From Dolomitihabitans soli (GTDB lineage Bacteria; Actinomycetota; Actinomycetes; Streptosporangiales; Streptosporangiaceae): 64,000 nt of DNA. Positions within the stretch are counted from its first letter, which is position 1; every line of letters begins with the position of its first letter. Position numbers and translations under genes: made by a program. The notes beneath the pieces were generated by a model that was given only the letters and a program-made list of their open reading frames with translations, made no database searches and was not told the origin of the DNA. The DNA lies in NCBI RefSeq assembly GCF_022213955.1, contig NZ_JAKNTW010000023.1:1-64000 (forward strand), in the 5' to 3' direction. Shown one piece after another: positions 8,624 to 17,228 of this stretch.

Positions 8624-9498
8624 TCCCGCTGCCGCCCGGCCTCCTCGACCCGCTGGTGCTGCTGGCCGGCGCGCTGGCCGGCGGCGGCCTGTTCCTCTTC
8701 GGCCTGGCCCTGTACGGTATGCGCCCCCGCCCGCCGTCCCCCGACCGGAAGGCCAGACGCCTGCGGCTGCTCAGAGTCCTGTCCACCAGGACCGCGATCG
8801 CCACGATCAGCGGATTGGCCGTGCTGGCGGTCACCGGCTGGCCGGTGATGGCGGGCGGCGCCGTACTGCTCGTGCTGGCCTGGCACGGGCTGTCCGGCGG
8901 CGCGGGCGAGGAGCGCGCGGCCATGCGGCGGCTGGAGGGCCTCGCCGCCTGGACCGAGTCGCTGCGTGACACCATCGCCGGAGCCGCCGGGCTCGAACAG
9001 GCCATCCCCTCCTCGATCCGGGCCGCCGCGCCCATGCTCAGACCGCACCTGCGAGCCATGGTCGACCGGCTGCACACCCGGATGGCGCTGCCCGACGCGC
9101 TGCGGCTGTTCGCCGACGAGCTCGACGACCCGTCGGCCGACCTGGTGATCGCCGCGCTGATCCTCAACTCCCGGCTGCGCGGCCCCGGCCTGCGCGACGT
9201 GCTGGGCGCGCTCGCCGTGTCCGCCCGCGAGGAGCTCGACATGCGCCGCCGGGTGGAGGCCGAGCGCCGCGCGACCCGCCGCAGCGTGCAGATCGTGGTC
9301 GGTACGGCCATCGCCTTCGCGGCGGCCCTGGTGGTGTTCAACCCCTCCTACGTGGAGGAGTACGACAACGCGCTCGGCCAGGCCGTGCTGGTGGTGGTCG
9401 CCGCGCTGTTCGGGGCGGGATTCGCCTGGATGCGGCGGCTGGCCAGGTTCGACAAACCGGCCCGGTTGCTCGGGTCAGGGGGAGGCGGCGATGACTGA
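8620..9498 (+). CDS. tadB: Tad inner-membrane platform protein TadB
   Basis: A 292-residue type II secretion F-domain protein. Hydrophobic segments occur at the N-terminus (about 9-28), about 50-85 and the C-terminal third. The cytoplasmic T2SSF region includes LEGLAAWTESLRDTIAGAAGLEQAI and LADELDDPSADLVIAAL, typical of TadB. The ATG at 8620 overlaps the cpaF stop (ATGA) and is preceded by GGGAGG at 8609-8614. An in-frame GTG at 8614 is less likely. It pairs with TadC to form the platform beneath the ATPase. Confidence 0.9.
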   Translation: MIPLPPGLLDPLVLLAGALAGGGLFLFGLALYGMRPRPPSPDRKARRLRLLRVLSTRTAIATISGLAVLAVTGWPVMAGGAVLLVLAWHGLSGGAGEERAAMRRLEGLAAWTESLRDTIAGAAGLEQAIPSSIRAAAPMLRPHLRAMVDRLHTRMALPDALRLFADELDDPSADLVIAALILNSRLRGPGLRDVLGALAVSAREELDMRRRVEAERRATRRSVQIVVGTAIAFAAALVVFNPSYVEEYDNALGQAVLVVVAALFGAGFAWMRRLARFDKPARLLGSGGGGDD

Positions 9499-10411
9499 GG
9501 GCCTGCTGGCGGGAGCCGTACTGGGGCTGGGGCTGTTCGTCCTGATGCGCGCGCTGTTCCCCGCGCGCCCCGGCCTGGTGGCACGGCTGCTCGAGCTCGA
9601 CGCGGCCGGTCAGGACGGCGACTCGCCGCGCATGCAGCTGGTGCTGCCCGACGAGGAGGTGAGCGCCTTCCGCCGGAGCCTGGGCGTACGGCTGGCGCGG
9701 TTCTACGCCGCGCGTGGCTGGGAGGTCCGCTCCACCAAGGCGGACCTGGCGCTGCTCGGCCGGTCCTTCGAAGGGTTCCTCGCGACCAAGGTGCTGCTCG
9801 CCGTCGCCGGGCTGCTGGCCTTCCCGCTGGTGGTCGGCTGGCTGGTCCTGATGGAGTGGGGGGTCTCGCTGACGATCCCGCTGTGGGCCGCCCTGGCGGT
9901 GTCCGCCGTCTTCTTCATGCTGCCCGACCTGCAGGCGCGCCGGGACGCCGCGGTGAAACGGCGCGACTTCCGGCACGTCGTCGGCGCGTTCCTCGACCTG
10001 GTCGCGATGAACCTGGCCGGCGGGCGCGGCGTCCCGGAGGCGTTGCTGATGTCGGTGTCGGTCGGCGGCGACGAGGCCAACTGGCCGATGGCCAGGATCC
10101 GCGAGGCGCTGTCCAACGCCCGGATCGTCGGCATCACGCCCTGGCAGGCGCTCGGCCAGCTCGGCGAAGAGATCAACGTGGACGAGCTGCGCGATCTGTC
10201 GGCGGCGCTCGGGCTGGTGGCCGACGACGGTGCGAAGGTGCGCAGCTCGCTGACCGCGCGGGCCGCGACGCTGCGGCGGCGCGAGCTCGCCGAGATCGAG
10301 GGGCGCGCGGGCGAGCGCTCCCAGTCGATGCTCGTCGCCCAACTCCTGCTCTGCGCGGGATTCGTGGTCTTTCTCAGTTTTCCGGCAGCGATGAAGATGT
10401 TGGGGGCATGA
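9491..10411 (+). CDS. tadC: Tad inner-membrane platform protein TadC
   Basis: A 306-residue second T2SSF-type platform protein. It shows an N-terminal membrane helix, a paired hydrophobic region about 95-145, the loop FLDLVAMNLAGGRGVPEALL characteristic of TadC, and a C-terminal helix (MLVAQLLLCAGFVVFLSFPA). The start overlaps tadB by 8 bases and the stop overlaps the Flp pilin ATG (ATGATG). Confidence 0.9.
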   Translation: MTEGLLAGAVLGLGLFVLMRALFPARPGLVARLLELDAAGQDGDSPRMQLVLPDEEVSAFRRSLGVRLARFYAARGWEVRSTKADLALLGRSFEGFLATKVLLAVAGLLAFPLVVGWLVLMEWGVSLTIPLWAALAVSAVFFMLPDLQARRDAAVKRRDFRHVVGAFLDLVAMNLAGGRGVPEALLMSVSVGGDEANWPMARIREALSNARIVGITPWQALGQLGEEINVDELRDLSAALGLVADDGAKVRSSLTARAATLRRRELAEIEGRAGERSQSMLVAQLLLCAGFVVFLSFPAAMKMLGA

Positions 10412-10647
10412 TGCTCAACCACCCGTGGACCGTCTACCTGGTCGCCCTGCTCGGCGTGCGGATCGAGCGGGCGCGCAACGCACCCTCCAAGGGGGCCTCG
10501 GCCGTCGAGTGGGTGATCATCACGGCGATCGTCGCCGGGGTCGCGCTCGGCCTGGCCACCCTCATCAAGACCATGGTCGAGCAGAAGCAGACCGAGATCC
10601 AGGGCAACTTCGGCGGCACCGGTGGCGACGGACCAGCCGAGCCGTGA
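10408..10647 (+). CDS. flp: Flp/Fap-type major pilin precursor
   Basis: A 79-residue prepilin. After a leader of about 31 residues comes G-ASAVEW followed by a hydrophobic helix (VIITAIVAGVALGLATLIKTM). That is the Flp signature: cleavage after glycine, glutamate at +5 of the mature protein and an aromatic residue next to it. The leader is unusually long and partly hydrophobic (WTVYLVALLGV) compared with the short leaders of classical Flp. ATG 10411 is an alternative start one codon on. No prepilin peptidase gene is in the window, so processing depends on an unlinked enzyme. Confidence 0.85.
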   Translation: MMLNHPWTVYLVALLGVRIERARNAPSKGASAVEWVIITAIVAGVALGLATLIKTMVEQKQTEIQGNFGGTGGDGPAEP

Positions 10648-11072
10648 GCCGCCGCCGCGCCGCGCGCGACCGCGGGGCGACCGTGATCGAGTTGGCCCTG
10701 ATCATGCCCGTGGTGCTGGCGGTGATCCTGCTGGTCGTGCAGGTGGCCCTGTGGTTCCACGGCCGGCAGGTCGCCGACGCGGCGGCTCGCGAGGGAGCGC
10801 GGATCGCCAGGTCGAGCGGCACCGAGTCGACGGCCTGGCAGGACGAGTCGGTGACCAGGGCGAAGGAGATCGTGGTCGCGATCGGGCCGGAGCTGCTGCG
10901 GGACGCCGACGCGCAGGCGTGGGAGGAAGGCGACCAGCGGGGAGTCGAGGTGACCGGCCAGGCCGTACAGGTGATCCCGTTGCTGCCCGCGCTGACCTTC
11001 ACGATCACCTCCAGGTTCGGCGGGCCCGTCGAGTGCTTCCGCCCCGACGACGGTTCGGACACGTGCGAGTAG
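10644..11072 (+). CDS. tadE: TadE-like pseudopilin (first copy)
   Basis: A 142-residue TadE-type minor pseudopilin. The N-terminus RDRGATVIELALIMPVVLAV has the glycine and glutamate of the TadE prepilin motif and one long helix, and the rest is a small extracytoplasmic domain ending with two cysteines (ECFRPDDGSDTCE) that could form a disulfide. The GTG at 10644 overlaps the stop of the pilin gene. Confidence 0.85.
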   Translation: MSRRRAARDRGATVIELALIMPVVLAVILLVVQVALWFHGRQVADAAAREGARIARSSGTESTAWQDESVTRAKEIVVAIGPELLRDADAQAWEEGDQRGVEVTGQAVQVIPLLPALTFTITSRFGGPVECFRPDDGSDTCE

Positions 11073-11506
11073 GCCGCCGGCGCTCCGATCGGGGCTCGAT
11101 GTCCGTCGAGGCGGTGCTGCTCGCCCCGGTGTTCCTGCTGTTCCTGATGTTCCTCGCCGGGGCCGGGCGGTTCGTGGAGGCGCAGGGCGAGGTGAACGGC
11201 GCGGCCAGGGACGCCGCGCGGGCCGCCTCGGTCCAGCGCAGCCAGGGTGACGCGGAGGAGGCCGCGACCAAGGTCGCCACCGACGTCCTCGAAGGCCAGT
11301 GCGCCGGGGCCGAGGTCAGCCTGGACGGCTCCGTCTGGACGACGTTCTCCGACGAGGACCCCACCGCGCGCGGGCACGTCCAGGCCGAGGTCACCTGTGA
11401 GCTGGATCTGGAGTTCCTCGGGTTCGGCGCGGCCACCACCATGAAGGGCACCTCCGTGGTCCCTCTTGAGCGGTTCAGGAGGTTCGATGGTTCGTCAGCC
11501 GGGTGA
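11063..11506 (+). CDS. TadE-like pseudopilin (second copy)
   Basis: A 147-residue protein with the same design as its upstream neighbour: RSDRGSMSVEAVLLAPVFLLFL is a TadE-like N-terminal helix with conserved Gly and Glu, and the domain behind it has two cysteines (EGQCAGAEV, EVTCELDLE). I take the GTG at 11063, overlapping the previous gene by 10 bases. It is probably a second minor pseudopilin in the pilus initiation complex. Confidence 0.8.
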   Translation: MRVGRRRSDRGSMSVEAVLLAPVFLLFLMFLAGAGRFVEAQGEVNGAARDAARAASVQRSQGDAEEAATKVATDVLEGQCAGAEVSLDGSVWTTFSDEDPTARGHVQAEVTCELDLEFLGFGAATTMKGTSVVPLERFRRFDGSSAG

Positions 11507-11930
11507 CCGCGGGTCGATGTCGATCTTCGTGGTGCTCTTCTCGGTGGTGGTGTTCCTGCTGGCGGGGCTGCTCGTCGACGGAGGCGCCGCGATCAACGCC
11601 CGGCTGCGCGCCGCCGACGTGGCCGAGCAGGCAGCCAGGGCGGCGGCCGACACGATCGACGAGGAGGAGCTGCGTGCCACCGGCCAGGTGCGGCTGCTCG
11701 CCGACGAGGGCGCGGTGTGCGGCAGGGCGGAGGAGATCGTGTCCGCGCACGCCGACGACCAGGTGGCGATGGCGGAGTGCGCGGTCGGCGGGGCGCAGGC
11801 CCAGGTGACCGTGACGGTGAGCGTGACCTGGGAGGCGTTCTTCCTGGCCGCGCTCGGGTTCCAGGGAACGGAGATGGAGGCGTCGGCGACCGCGGGGCCC
11901 GACGCGGGGGAGGCGGGACCACTTCCTTGA
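11487..11930 (+). CDS. TadG-like pilus-associated membrane protein (helicase/secretion neighbourhood type)
   Basis: A 147-residue protein with N-terminal PGDRGSMSIFVVLFSVVVFLLAGLLVDGGAAINARLRA. The hydrophobic helix followed by DGG and a heptad-rich segment is typical of actinobacterial TadE/TadG pilus-assembly proteins. It has two cysteines, like its neighbours. The ATG at 11487 has AGGAGG at 11477-11482, the best ribosome site in this part of the operon, and overlaps the previous gene by 20 bases. Confidence 0.75.
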   Translation: MVRQPGDRGSMSIFVVLFSVVVFLLAGLLVDGGAAINARLRAADVAEQAARAAADTIDEEELRATGQVRLLADEGAVCGRAEEIVSAHADDQVAMAECAVGGAQAQVTVTVSVTWEAFFLAALGFQGTEMEASATAGPDAGEAGPLP

Positions 11931-11975
11931 TCGACCCGCCGCAGATGAGGACTCCGCGAGAGAGGAGAGAGACCA

Positions 11976-14795
11976 ATGCCCACACGTCAGCCCCAGCGCA
12001 TCCCGTCCAGGCGCACCTTCGGTGACGTGATCGCCGGCCTCGGGGCGCTGATCCTGCTGGCCGCGCTCGTCGGTGGCGTGCCGTACGCGCTGCTCAGGCT
12101 TGCCGGGCCGCCGATCTCCGCCGAGCTTCTCGACCTCGATCTGGTCACCAGCCGGGTCACCACCCAGACGATCATCGCGGTTCTCGTGCTGCTCGTCTGG
12201 CTGGCCTGGTTGCAGCTGATGTTGTGCGTGATGGTGGAGGTCTACGCCGGGCTTCGCCGGGTCGGGATGCCCGCCAGGGTCCCGCTCTCCGGCGGCACCC
12301 AGGCGCTGGCCAACAGGCTCGTCACCGCCGCCCTGCTGTTGTTCACGGTGTCCGCGGTGGTCCTGCCCATCGTGAAGGCCAGTAGTCCGCCGGCGGCGAG
12401 ACCGGCCGTGACCTCCGTGGCCGGCGTCGGCGTGACCGAGGTCCAGCGGGCGCCGCTGGAGTCGGTGAAGAAGGTCAAGAAGGTGTACGTCGTGCAGCCG
12501 CCACACGGGCGGCACCACGAGAGCCTGTGGGAGATCGCGGAGAAGTGCCTGGGCGAGGGGCGGCGGTATGCCGAGATCTACCAGCTCAACCAGCACAAGG
12601 AACAACCCGACGGCACCCGGCTGCACATGGCCGACCTGATCCGGCCCGGCTGGGTCCTGGACATGCCCGACGATGCGGTCAACATCCACGTCGTCCCCGC
12701 CGACCAGTCCCGGCCCGCCACCCTCGACCGCCACCCCGCCGCGCCCGCCGAGCTGGACGGCAAGACGCAGACGGTCAAGCCGGGAGCCGACGACGACCGG
12801 AAGAGCGACGCGCGGGCCGCGGCGGAGGAGCGCGAGCAGGAACGGCGAGCCGACGAGCGACGCGCGGAGGAGCAGCGGGAGAGCGACGCGCGGGCCGCGC
12901 GGGAACAACTGGCCGAGCAGGACAGGCAGCGGGCGGAGCAGGAGGCCCTCGCGGCTCAGGAGAGCGGCCTGGAGCTGGGCGACTACCTGGTCGGGATGTC
13001 GCTGGCCGCGGCCGGGCTGCTGGCGGTGCTGGGCAGGCGGCGCAGGGAGCAGCTGTGGCGCAGGGCGTTCGGGTTCAGGATCGCGCGGCCGAGGGAGGAC
13101 GCCGCCAAGGTGGAGGTGGCGCTCCGGCTGGGCGCCGACGCGCCGGGCACCCGGATGCTCGACGTCGGGCTCCGGGTGCTGGGCAGGGCGCTCGCGCTGC
13201 TCGGCCGTACGCCGCCGACCGTCTACGCCGCGCACCTGTCGGCCCGGAGCCTCGACCTGTGGATCCACCCGCCGGAGCCCGACGCGCCCGCGCCGTGGAC
13301 CGCGCACGACGGCGGGCGGGTGTGGCGGCTGGCGGCGCACGAGGGACGGGCGCTCGACGAGCAAGGGGTGATCGACGCCGCCGCGCCGTACCCCGGGCTG
13401 GTCTCGCTCGGCGCGGACGCCTCGGGCCGGGTGCTGGTCGATCTGGAGGCGGCGCACGGGCTGATCAACATCAGGGGCGGGCACACGACCGCGGCGCTGG
13501 CCGCGCTGGCCGTCGAGCTGGCCACGAACCGGTGGTCCGACTCGATGCGGATCACGCTGGTCGGCTTCGGGGAGGAGCTGACGGAGATCGCCCCCGAGCG
13601 GATCCGGGCCGTGGGCAGCCTCGCCGAGGTGCTGCCCGAACTGGAGGCGCGGGCGGCGGAGCAGGTGCACGGCGACGAAGTGCTGACCGGCCGGATCAAC
13701 GGCCGGGCCGCCGACCCGGCGCACCCGCCGCACTTCCTGCTCTCCACGATCTCGCCGACCGCCGAGGAGGCGCGCAGGCTGGTGATGCTCGGCCGCTCGG
13801 GCGCGCGGACCGCCAGCGGCTACGTCGTGCCGGGCGAGCTGCCGCACGCCACCTGGACGTGGGAGGTCACCGACGACGGCCGGAGCAGGGTGGACGCGCT
13901 CGGCTTCGAGGTCACCGCGCAGCTCCTGCCGCGCAGGCACTACCAGGCCCTGATCGACCTGTTCCGTACGGCGGAGCAGCAGACGGGCGAACCGCTGCCG
14001 GTGCCGCAGGCGATCGAGATGGAGACCAGCCCGCCCGCGATCGAGGTGCGGATCCTGGGCCCGATCGAGGTCTCCTGCCCGAACCCGCTGGAGGAGGGCA
14101 GGCTCGCCCTCGCCACCGAGATGCTCGTCTACCTGTCCACGCATCCCGGCGGCGTGCATCCCGTCGTGCTGGGCGGCGTGCTGTGGCCGCGCGGGGTGCA
14201 GTCGGCGGTGCGGGACGCGACGATCGCCAGGGTCGCCGACTGGCTGGGCGTCGACAGCGAGGGCCGTCCCCATCTGCGGGCCGACACGGCGGGCCGGCTG
14301 CGGCTCGGTCCCGACGTCCGCACCGACTGGAGCTACTTCCGCCAGCTCGTCAGCCGGTCGCACGGCGATCCCGCGGTGCGTTCCGTCCTCCTGGAGCGGG
14401 CGCTGCGCCTGGTGCGCGGCCCGCTGCTGAGTGACCGCCCGCGCGGGCGCTACTCCTGGCTGGCCGACGACGACCTCGAGTACGACGTGACCGCCGGCGT
14501 CGCGGACGCGGCCCACCGGCTGTGCGAGGTACGGCTGGCCGGCGGCGAGGCGGCCCAGGCGGTGGCGGCCGCCCGGGCCGGGCTGCTGTTGGCCGCCGAT
14601 GACGAAGGGCTCTGGCGCGACCTGCTCAGAGCCACCCATGCGACGGGTGACCCGGCGCGGCTGCGGGCGGTGGCCGAGGCCCTGCACCGGCGCGCGTCCT
14701 CGCACCCTTATGGAGGTGGAATGGCGCCGGAGACCGAGGCCCTGATCGACGAGTTGCATCCGTCATGGCGTGTCCAGTCGGTGCCGTCGGCATGA
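11976..14795 (+). CDS. Large membrane LysM-BTAD protein of the Tad locus
   Basis: A 939-residue protein of mixed architecture. Two or three membrane helices lie in the first 135 residues, then a LysM-like segment (about 169-230: ESLWEIAEKCLGEGRRYAEIYQLN). A highly charged Arg/Glu/Ala coiled-coil stretch follows (about 268-330) and another hydrophobic helix (DYLVGMSLAAAGLLAVLG). The long C-terminal half ends in a region resembling the bacterial transcriptional activator domain of AfsR/SARP proteins (about 700-935: LGPIEVSCPNPLEEGRLALATEMLVYL, then a TPR-like helical tail). No HTH winged domain with confident DNA contacts is obvious to me. Similar genes follow tad genes in other actinomycetes (recalled, not checked). 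It may couple cell-wall state to pilus expression; that role is inference. Confidence 0.75.
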   Translation: MPTRQPQRIPSRRTFGDVIAGLGALILLAALVGGVPYALLRLAGPPISAELLDLDLVTSRVTTQTIIAVLVLLVWLAWLQLMLCVMVEVYAGLRRVGMPARVPLSGGTQALANRLVTAALLLFTVSAVVLPIVKASSPPAARPAVTSVAGVGVTEVQRAPLESVKKVKKVYVVQPPHGRHHESLWEIAEKCLGEGRRYAEIYQLNQHKEQPDGTRLHMADLIRPGWVLDMPDDAVNIHVVPADQSRPATLDRHPAAPAELDGKTQTVKPGADDDRKSDARAAAEEREQERRADERRAEEQRESDARAAREQLAEQDRQRAEQEALAAQESGLELGDYLVGMSLAAAGLLAVLGRRRREQLWRRAFGFRIARPREDAAKVEVALRLGADAPGTRMLDVGLRVLGRALALLGRTPPTVYAAHLSARSLDLWIHPPEPDAPAPWTAHDGGRVWRLAAHEGRALDEQGVIDAAAPYPGLVSLGADASGRVLVDLEAAHGLINIRGGHTTAALAALAVELATNRWSDSMRITLVGFGEELTEIAPERIRAVGSLAEVLPELEARAAEQVHGDEVLTGRINGRAADPAHPPHFLLSTISPTAEEARRLVMLGRSGARTASGYVVPGELPHATWTWEVTDDGRSRVDALGFEVTAQLLPRRHYQALIDLFRTAEQQTGEPLPVPQAIEMETSPPAIEVRILGPIEVSCPNPLEEGRLALATEMLVYLSTHPGGVHPVVLGGVLWPRGVQSAVRDATIARVADWLGVDSEGRPHLRADTAGRLRLGPDVRTDWSYFRQLVSRSHGDPAVRSVLLERALRLVRGPLLSDRPRGRYSWLADDDLEYDVTAGVADAAHRLCEVRLAGGEAAQAVAAARAGLLLAADDEGLWRDLLRATHATGDPARLRAVAEALHRRASSHPYGGGMAPETEALIDELHPSWRVQSVPSA

Positions 14796-14860
14796 CCGAG
14801 CCATGCCGATCCCGGCATACCAGTGGCCTTCGGGCAGGCGGGCGGCCTACCGTGATCGGC

Positions 14861-15508
14861 ATGCGAGGGCTGATCGCGCTGGCGGTCGCCGCCGTGCTCG
14901 CCACCGGGTGCGCGGCCTCCGGCGGCGAGCGGCCCTTCGTCCCCGCGGACGGCCCCCCGGGCTCGAAGGCGCCGGCCGCCGCCATCACGGCCCCGGCCAC
15001 CCCGAAGGACGAGACGTTGAGCGTCGGCCGCGCGATGAAGGTCGTCTTCGAACGGCCGGCCGGGCTCGACGAGGAGCAGACCAAGATGGTCGACGCGTAC
15101 CGCGACTTCTACGTGGGCTCGTGGAAGGCGGTCGCGACGCGGGGACGCGACGAGGGTTATCTCTCGGGCGTCGAGCCCGACTACACGTTGGAAATGCGTA
15201 AATGGGCGCGGGAGTTCGTGCGCGACCGGCGCTCGGTGCGCGGCACGGCCCGGCTCTACTCCGCGGACGTCATCGCGGTCACCGGGACCGGCGCCCAGGT
15301 CGACGTCTGCGTCGACGAGTCCGGCCTGCGGATGACCGACGCGACCACCGGCCAGGAGGTCCCCGACCAGCCCGCGTGGACCAGGCCGCCCAGGTCGACC
15401 TATCTGCAGTCAGCCGCGTTGCACCGGGGCGACGACGGTGCCTGGCGGATCAGAAAACTGATGTACGCCACACTTCCCGAGGAACGCGCGAAGGGATGCA
15501 AACGATGA
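14861..15508 (+). CDS. Predicted lipoprotein
   Basis: A 215-residue protein with a lipoprotein signal: a short hydrophobic stretch ending LATGC, with C17 as the lipidated residue. A disordered Pro/Ala linker and a compact domain (DAYRDFYVGSWKAVATRG, YSADVIAVTGTGAQVDVCVDESG) follow, resembling actinobacterial lipoproteins of unknown function. ATG 14861 is chosen because it places the signal at the very N-terminus; an in-frame upstream start at 14765 would bury it. It follows the LysM-BTAD gene and overlaps the next gene (ATGA at 15505), so it likely belongs to the pilus operon. Confidence 0.75.
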   Translation: MRGLIALAVAAVLATGCAASGGERPFVPADGPPGSKAPAAAITAPATPKDETLSVGRAMKVVFERPAGLDEEQTKMVDAYRDFYVGSWKAVATRGRDEGYLSGVEPDYTLEMRKWAREFVRDRRSVRGTARLYSADVIAVTGTGAQVDVCVDESGLRMTDATTGQEVPDQPAWTRPPRSTYLQSAALHRGDDGAWRIRKLMYATLPEERAKGCKR

Positions 15509-16461
15509 CACGCTTACTCTCCCTCCTGGTCAGCGGCGCGCTCGCGATGACGGGCGTGGCGGTACCCGGCCCTGACGCGCCACGGGGCGAGGGCTGGCAG
15601 AAGGGCAACAGAGCCGGCATCACCCTGCGCGATTCGGACATCATCCTGAGCGGCGACGTGAACGGCAAGCGCGGCAACGGATACCAGCTCAAGCAAGCCT
15701 GCTGGTACGAGCCGAGGGACGACGCCGAGGGCATGCTGCGTAAACAGCGGGACCTCTCGCCCTTCCTGCACGCCGACCCGAAGGACAAAGAGGACTTCAA
15801 CCAGTTCCTGAAGCAGTTCCAGGACAAGGTCGGCAAGGACGGCAAGTGGTGGACGCCCGCCTACGACCGGAACGCGCCGGGCATCATGGCCTGCCTCGGT
15901 ACGTTGCAGCCGTTCGTCTTCGTGCCGGCGAACGAGACCCCGCCCTCCGGCATCACGATCCAGCAGCTCGCCGACATCGCCCGCGCCGCGCTCACCGTGC
16001 CCGAGCCCAAGATCGTGCTCAACCCGGATGCGAAGAGCTACGTCAACCTCGGCACCTTCGTCTCGCTCGACGGCATCGGCGAGCCGATTCGCCGGGCCAC
16101 GGCCACGCTGCCCGGCGTGATGAGTGCCACGGTCGTAGCGAGGCCGTCGGACAAGGGAATGAAGATCGAACCGGGGACGACGGGCGATCGTGCCGAAGTC
16201 GTCACGACCGAGTGCGGCACGATCGGGCAGAAGTACACCAAGGGCGCCCAACTCGGCTGCGGCGTGCGCTACAAGCGGGCCTCGGTCGACCAGCCGCGCG
16301 AGGTCTACGTCCTGAGCGTGACGATGCAGTGGGAAGTCGAGGTCGAAGAGGAGGAGCCCGGCCCGGTGCCGATCGCCGAATACGAGCCGATCGAGATCAC
16401 GGTCACCCGTGACGTCCCGGTCGGTGAGGTGCAGAGCACGGTCGAGCGCTCCGGCACCTGA
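15505..16461 (+). CDS. Secreted protein of unknown function
   Basis: A 318-residue protein with an N-terminal signal peptide (MTRLLSLLVSGALAMTGVAV). The body contains QACWYEPRDDAEGMLRKQ, ALTVPEPKIVLNPDAKSYVN and a C-terminal acidic stretch (WEVEVEEEEPGPVP). I recognise this pattern as an actinobacterial secreted family but cannot name a function. Four cysteines are visible, compatible with two disulfides outside the cell. It is coupled to the lipoprotein gene by ATGA. The last codons take part in the imperfect repeat that continues downstream. Confidence 0.7.
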   Translation: MTRLLSLLVSGALAMTGVAVPGPDAPRGEGWQKGNRAGITLRDSDIILSGDVNGKRGNGYQLKQACWYEPRDDAEGMLRKQRDLSPFLHADPKDKEDFNQFLKQFQDKVGKDGKWWTPAYDRNAPGIMACLGTLQPFVFVPANETPPSGITIQQLADIARAALTVPEPKIVLNPDAKSYVNLGTFVSLDGIGEPIRRATATLPGVMSATVVARPSDKGMKIEPGTTGDRAEVVTTECGTIGQKYTKGAQLGCGVRYKRASVDQPREVYVLSVTMQWEVEVEEEEPGPVPIAEYEPIEITVTRDVPVGEVQSTVERSGT

Positions 16462-16740
16462 TGACCCAGGCCGGACCGTTCGGGGCTGGTTCCGTCGTGT
16501 GGAGCACGGTCGAGCGCTCATGACCGTGGCCAGGCCCTTCGGGTCTGGCCTGGTCGTGTGGAGGGCGGTCGAGCGTACCTGTGCTTCGTGACGTGCAGGC
16601 CAGACTGTTCGGGTCTGGCCTGGTCGGGGTGGGACGTTCCGGTGAATCGTTCGGCTTCGGCTTGTCGGGGCAGGAGGGACCGAGGCCAGGCCGTATGGGC
16701 CCGGCCTCCGTCGGGGCGTCAGGACGTACGGCCCTGGCCT
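16434..16740. repeat. Imperfect GC-rich repeat array with strong hairpins, including the 3' end of the upstream gene
   Basis: GAGCACGGTCGAGCGCTC occurs at 16434 inside the secreted-protein gene and again at 16502. A diverged copy (GAGGGCGGTCGAGCG) is at 16561, giving periods of 68 and 59 bases. Each unit carries a hairpin of the CCAGGCC/GGCCTGG type: 16530-16536 with 16547-16553, and a perfect 10-bp stem at 16596-16605 with 16613-16622 (loop of 7). A further degenerate GGCC-rich palindrome lies at 16680-16740. The hairpins lie between convergent genes and may terminate both. Confidence 0.65.
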
Positions 16741-17228
16741 GATTCGTGGGCGAGGAGCCATTCCTTGACGGGCGTGCCGTAGTAGTAGCCGCCGAACCCG
16801 CCGGTCGAGGGCAGCACCCGATGGCAGGGCACGAACGGGGCGATCAGGTTCTGCGAGCAGGCCGAGCCGGCGGCCCTGGCGGCGGTCCTCGGCAGCCCGG
16901 CGCGCTCGGCCAGCTCCGCGTAGCTGACGGTCACCCCGGCGGGGACGTCGCGCAGCGCGGTGTGCAGGCGCTGCCGGGTGTCGGTGCCCGGCTGCTCGAC
17001 GGGGATCGTGTCGAGCGCCGCGAGGTCTCCGGCGAGATAGTCGCGTACGGCCTGCGCCGGCTTTCCGAGGTCGTCGACCTGGGTGAGGCCCTCCGCCTGG
17101 AGGGCGGGCGTGAGCCGTTCGAACATCTCCGTGGGGTCGGCGGTGAAGCCGGCCGCGACGATCACTCCGCCACGGGCGAGGAGGGCCAGCGGGCCGGCCG
17201 GGGTCGGGATCACCTGTGCTTCGATCAT
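16719..17228 (-). CDS. ogt: Methylated-DNA--protein-cysteine methyltransferase
   Basis: A 169-residue suicide alkyltransferase that repairs O6-alkylguanine. The active site is PCHRVLPSTGG with acceptor C135, preceded by GSACSQNLIAPFV, whose Asn fits the family's N-x-P loop apart from substitutions, and by the recognition-helix region VSYAELAERAGLPRTAARAAG. Length fits the family. The ATG at 17228 overlaps the stop of the Ada-AlkA gene (ATGA), so both are made from one mRNA for alkylation repair. Confidence 0.92.
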   Translation of the reverse strand: MIEAQVIPTPAGPLALLARGGVIVAAGFTADPTEMFERLTPALQAEGLTQVDDLGKPAQAVRDYLAGDLAALDTIPVEQPGTDTRQRLHTALRDVPAGVTVSYAELAERAGLPRTAARAAGSACSQNLIAPFVPCHRVLPSTGGFGGYYYGTPVKEWLLAHESGQGRTS

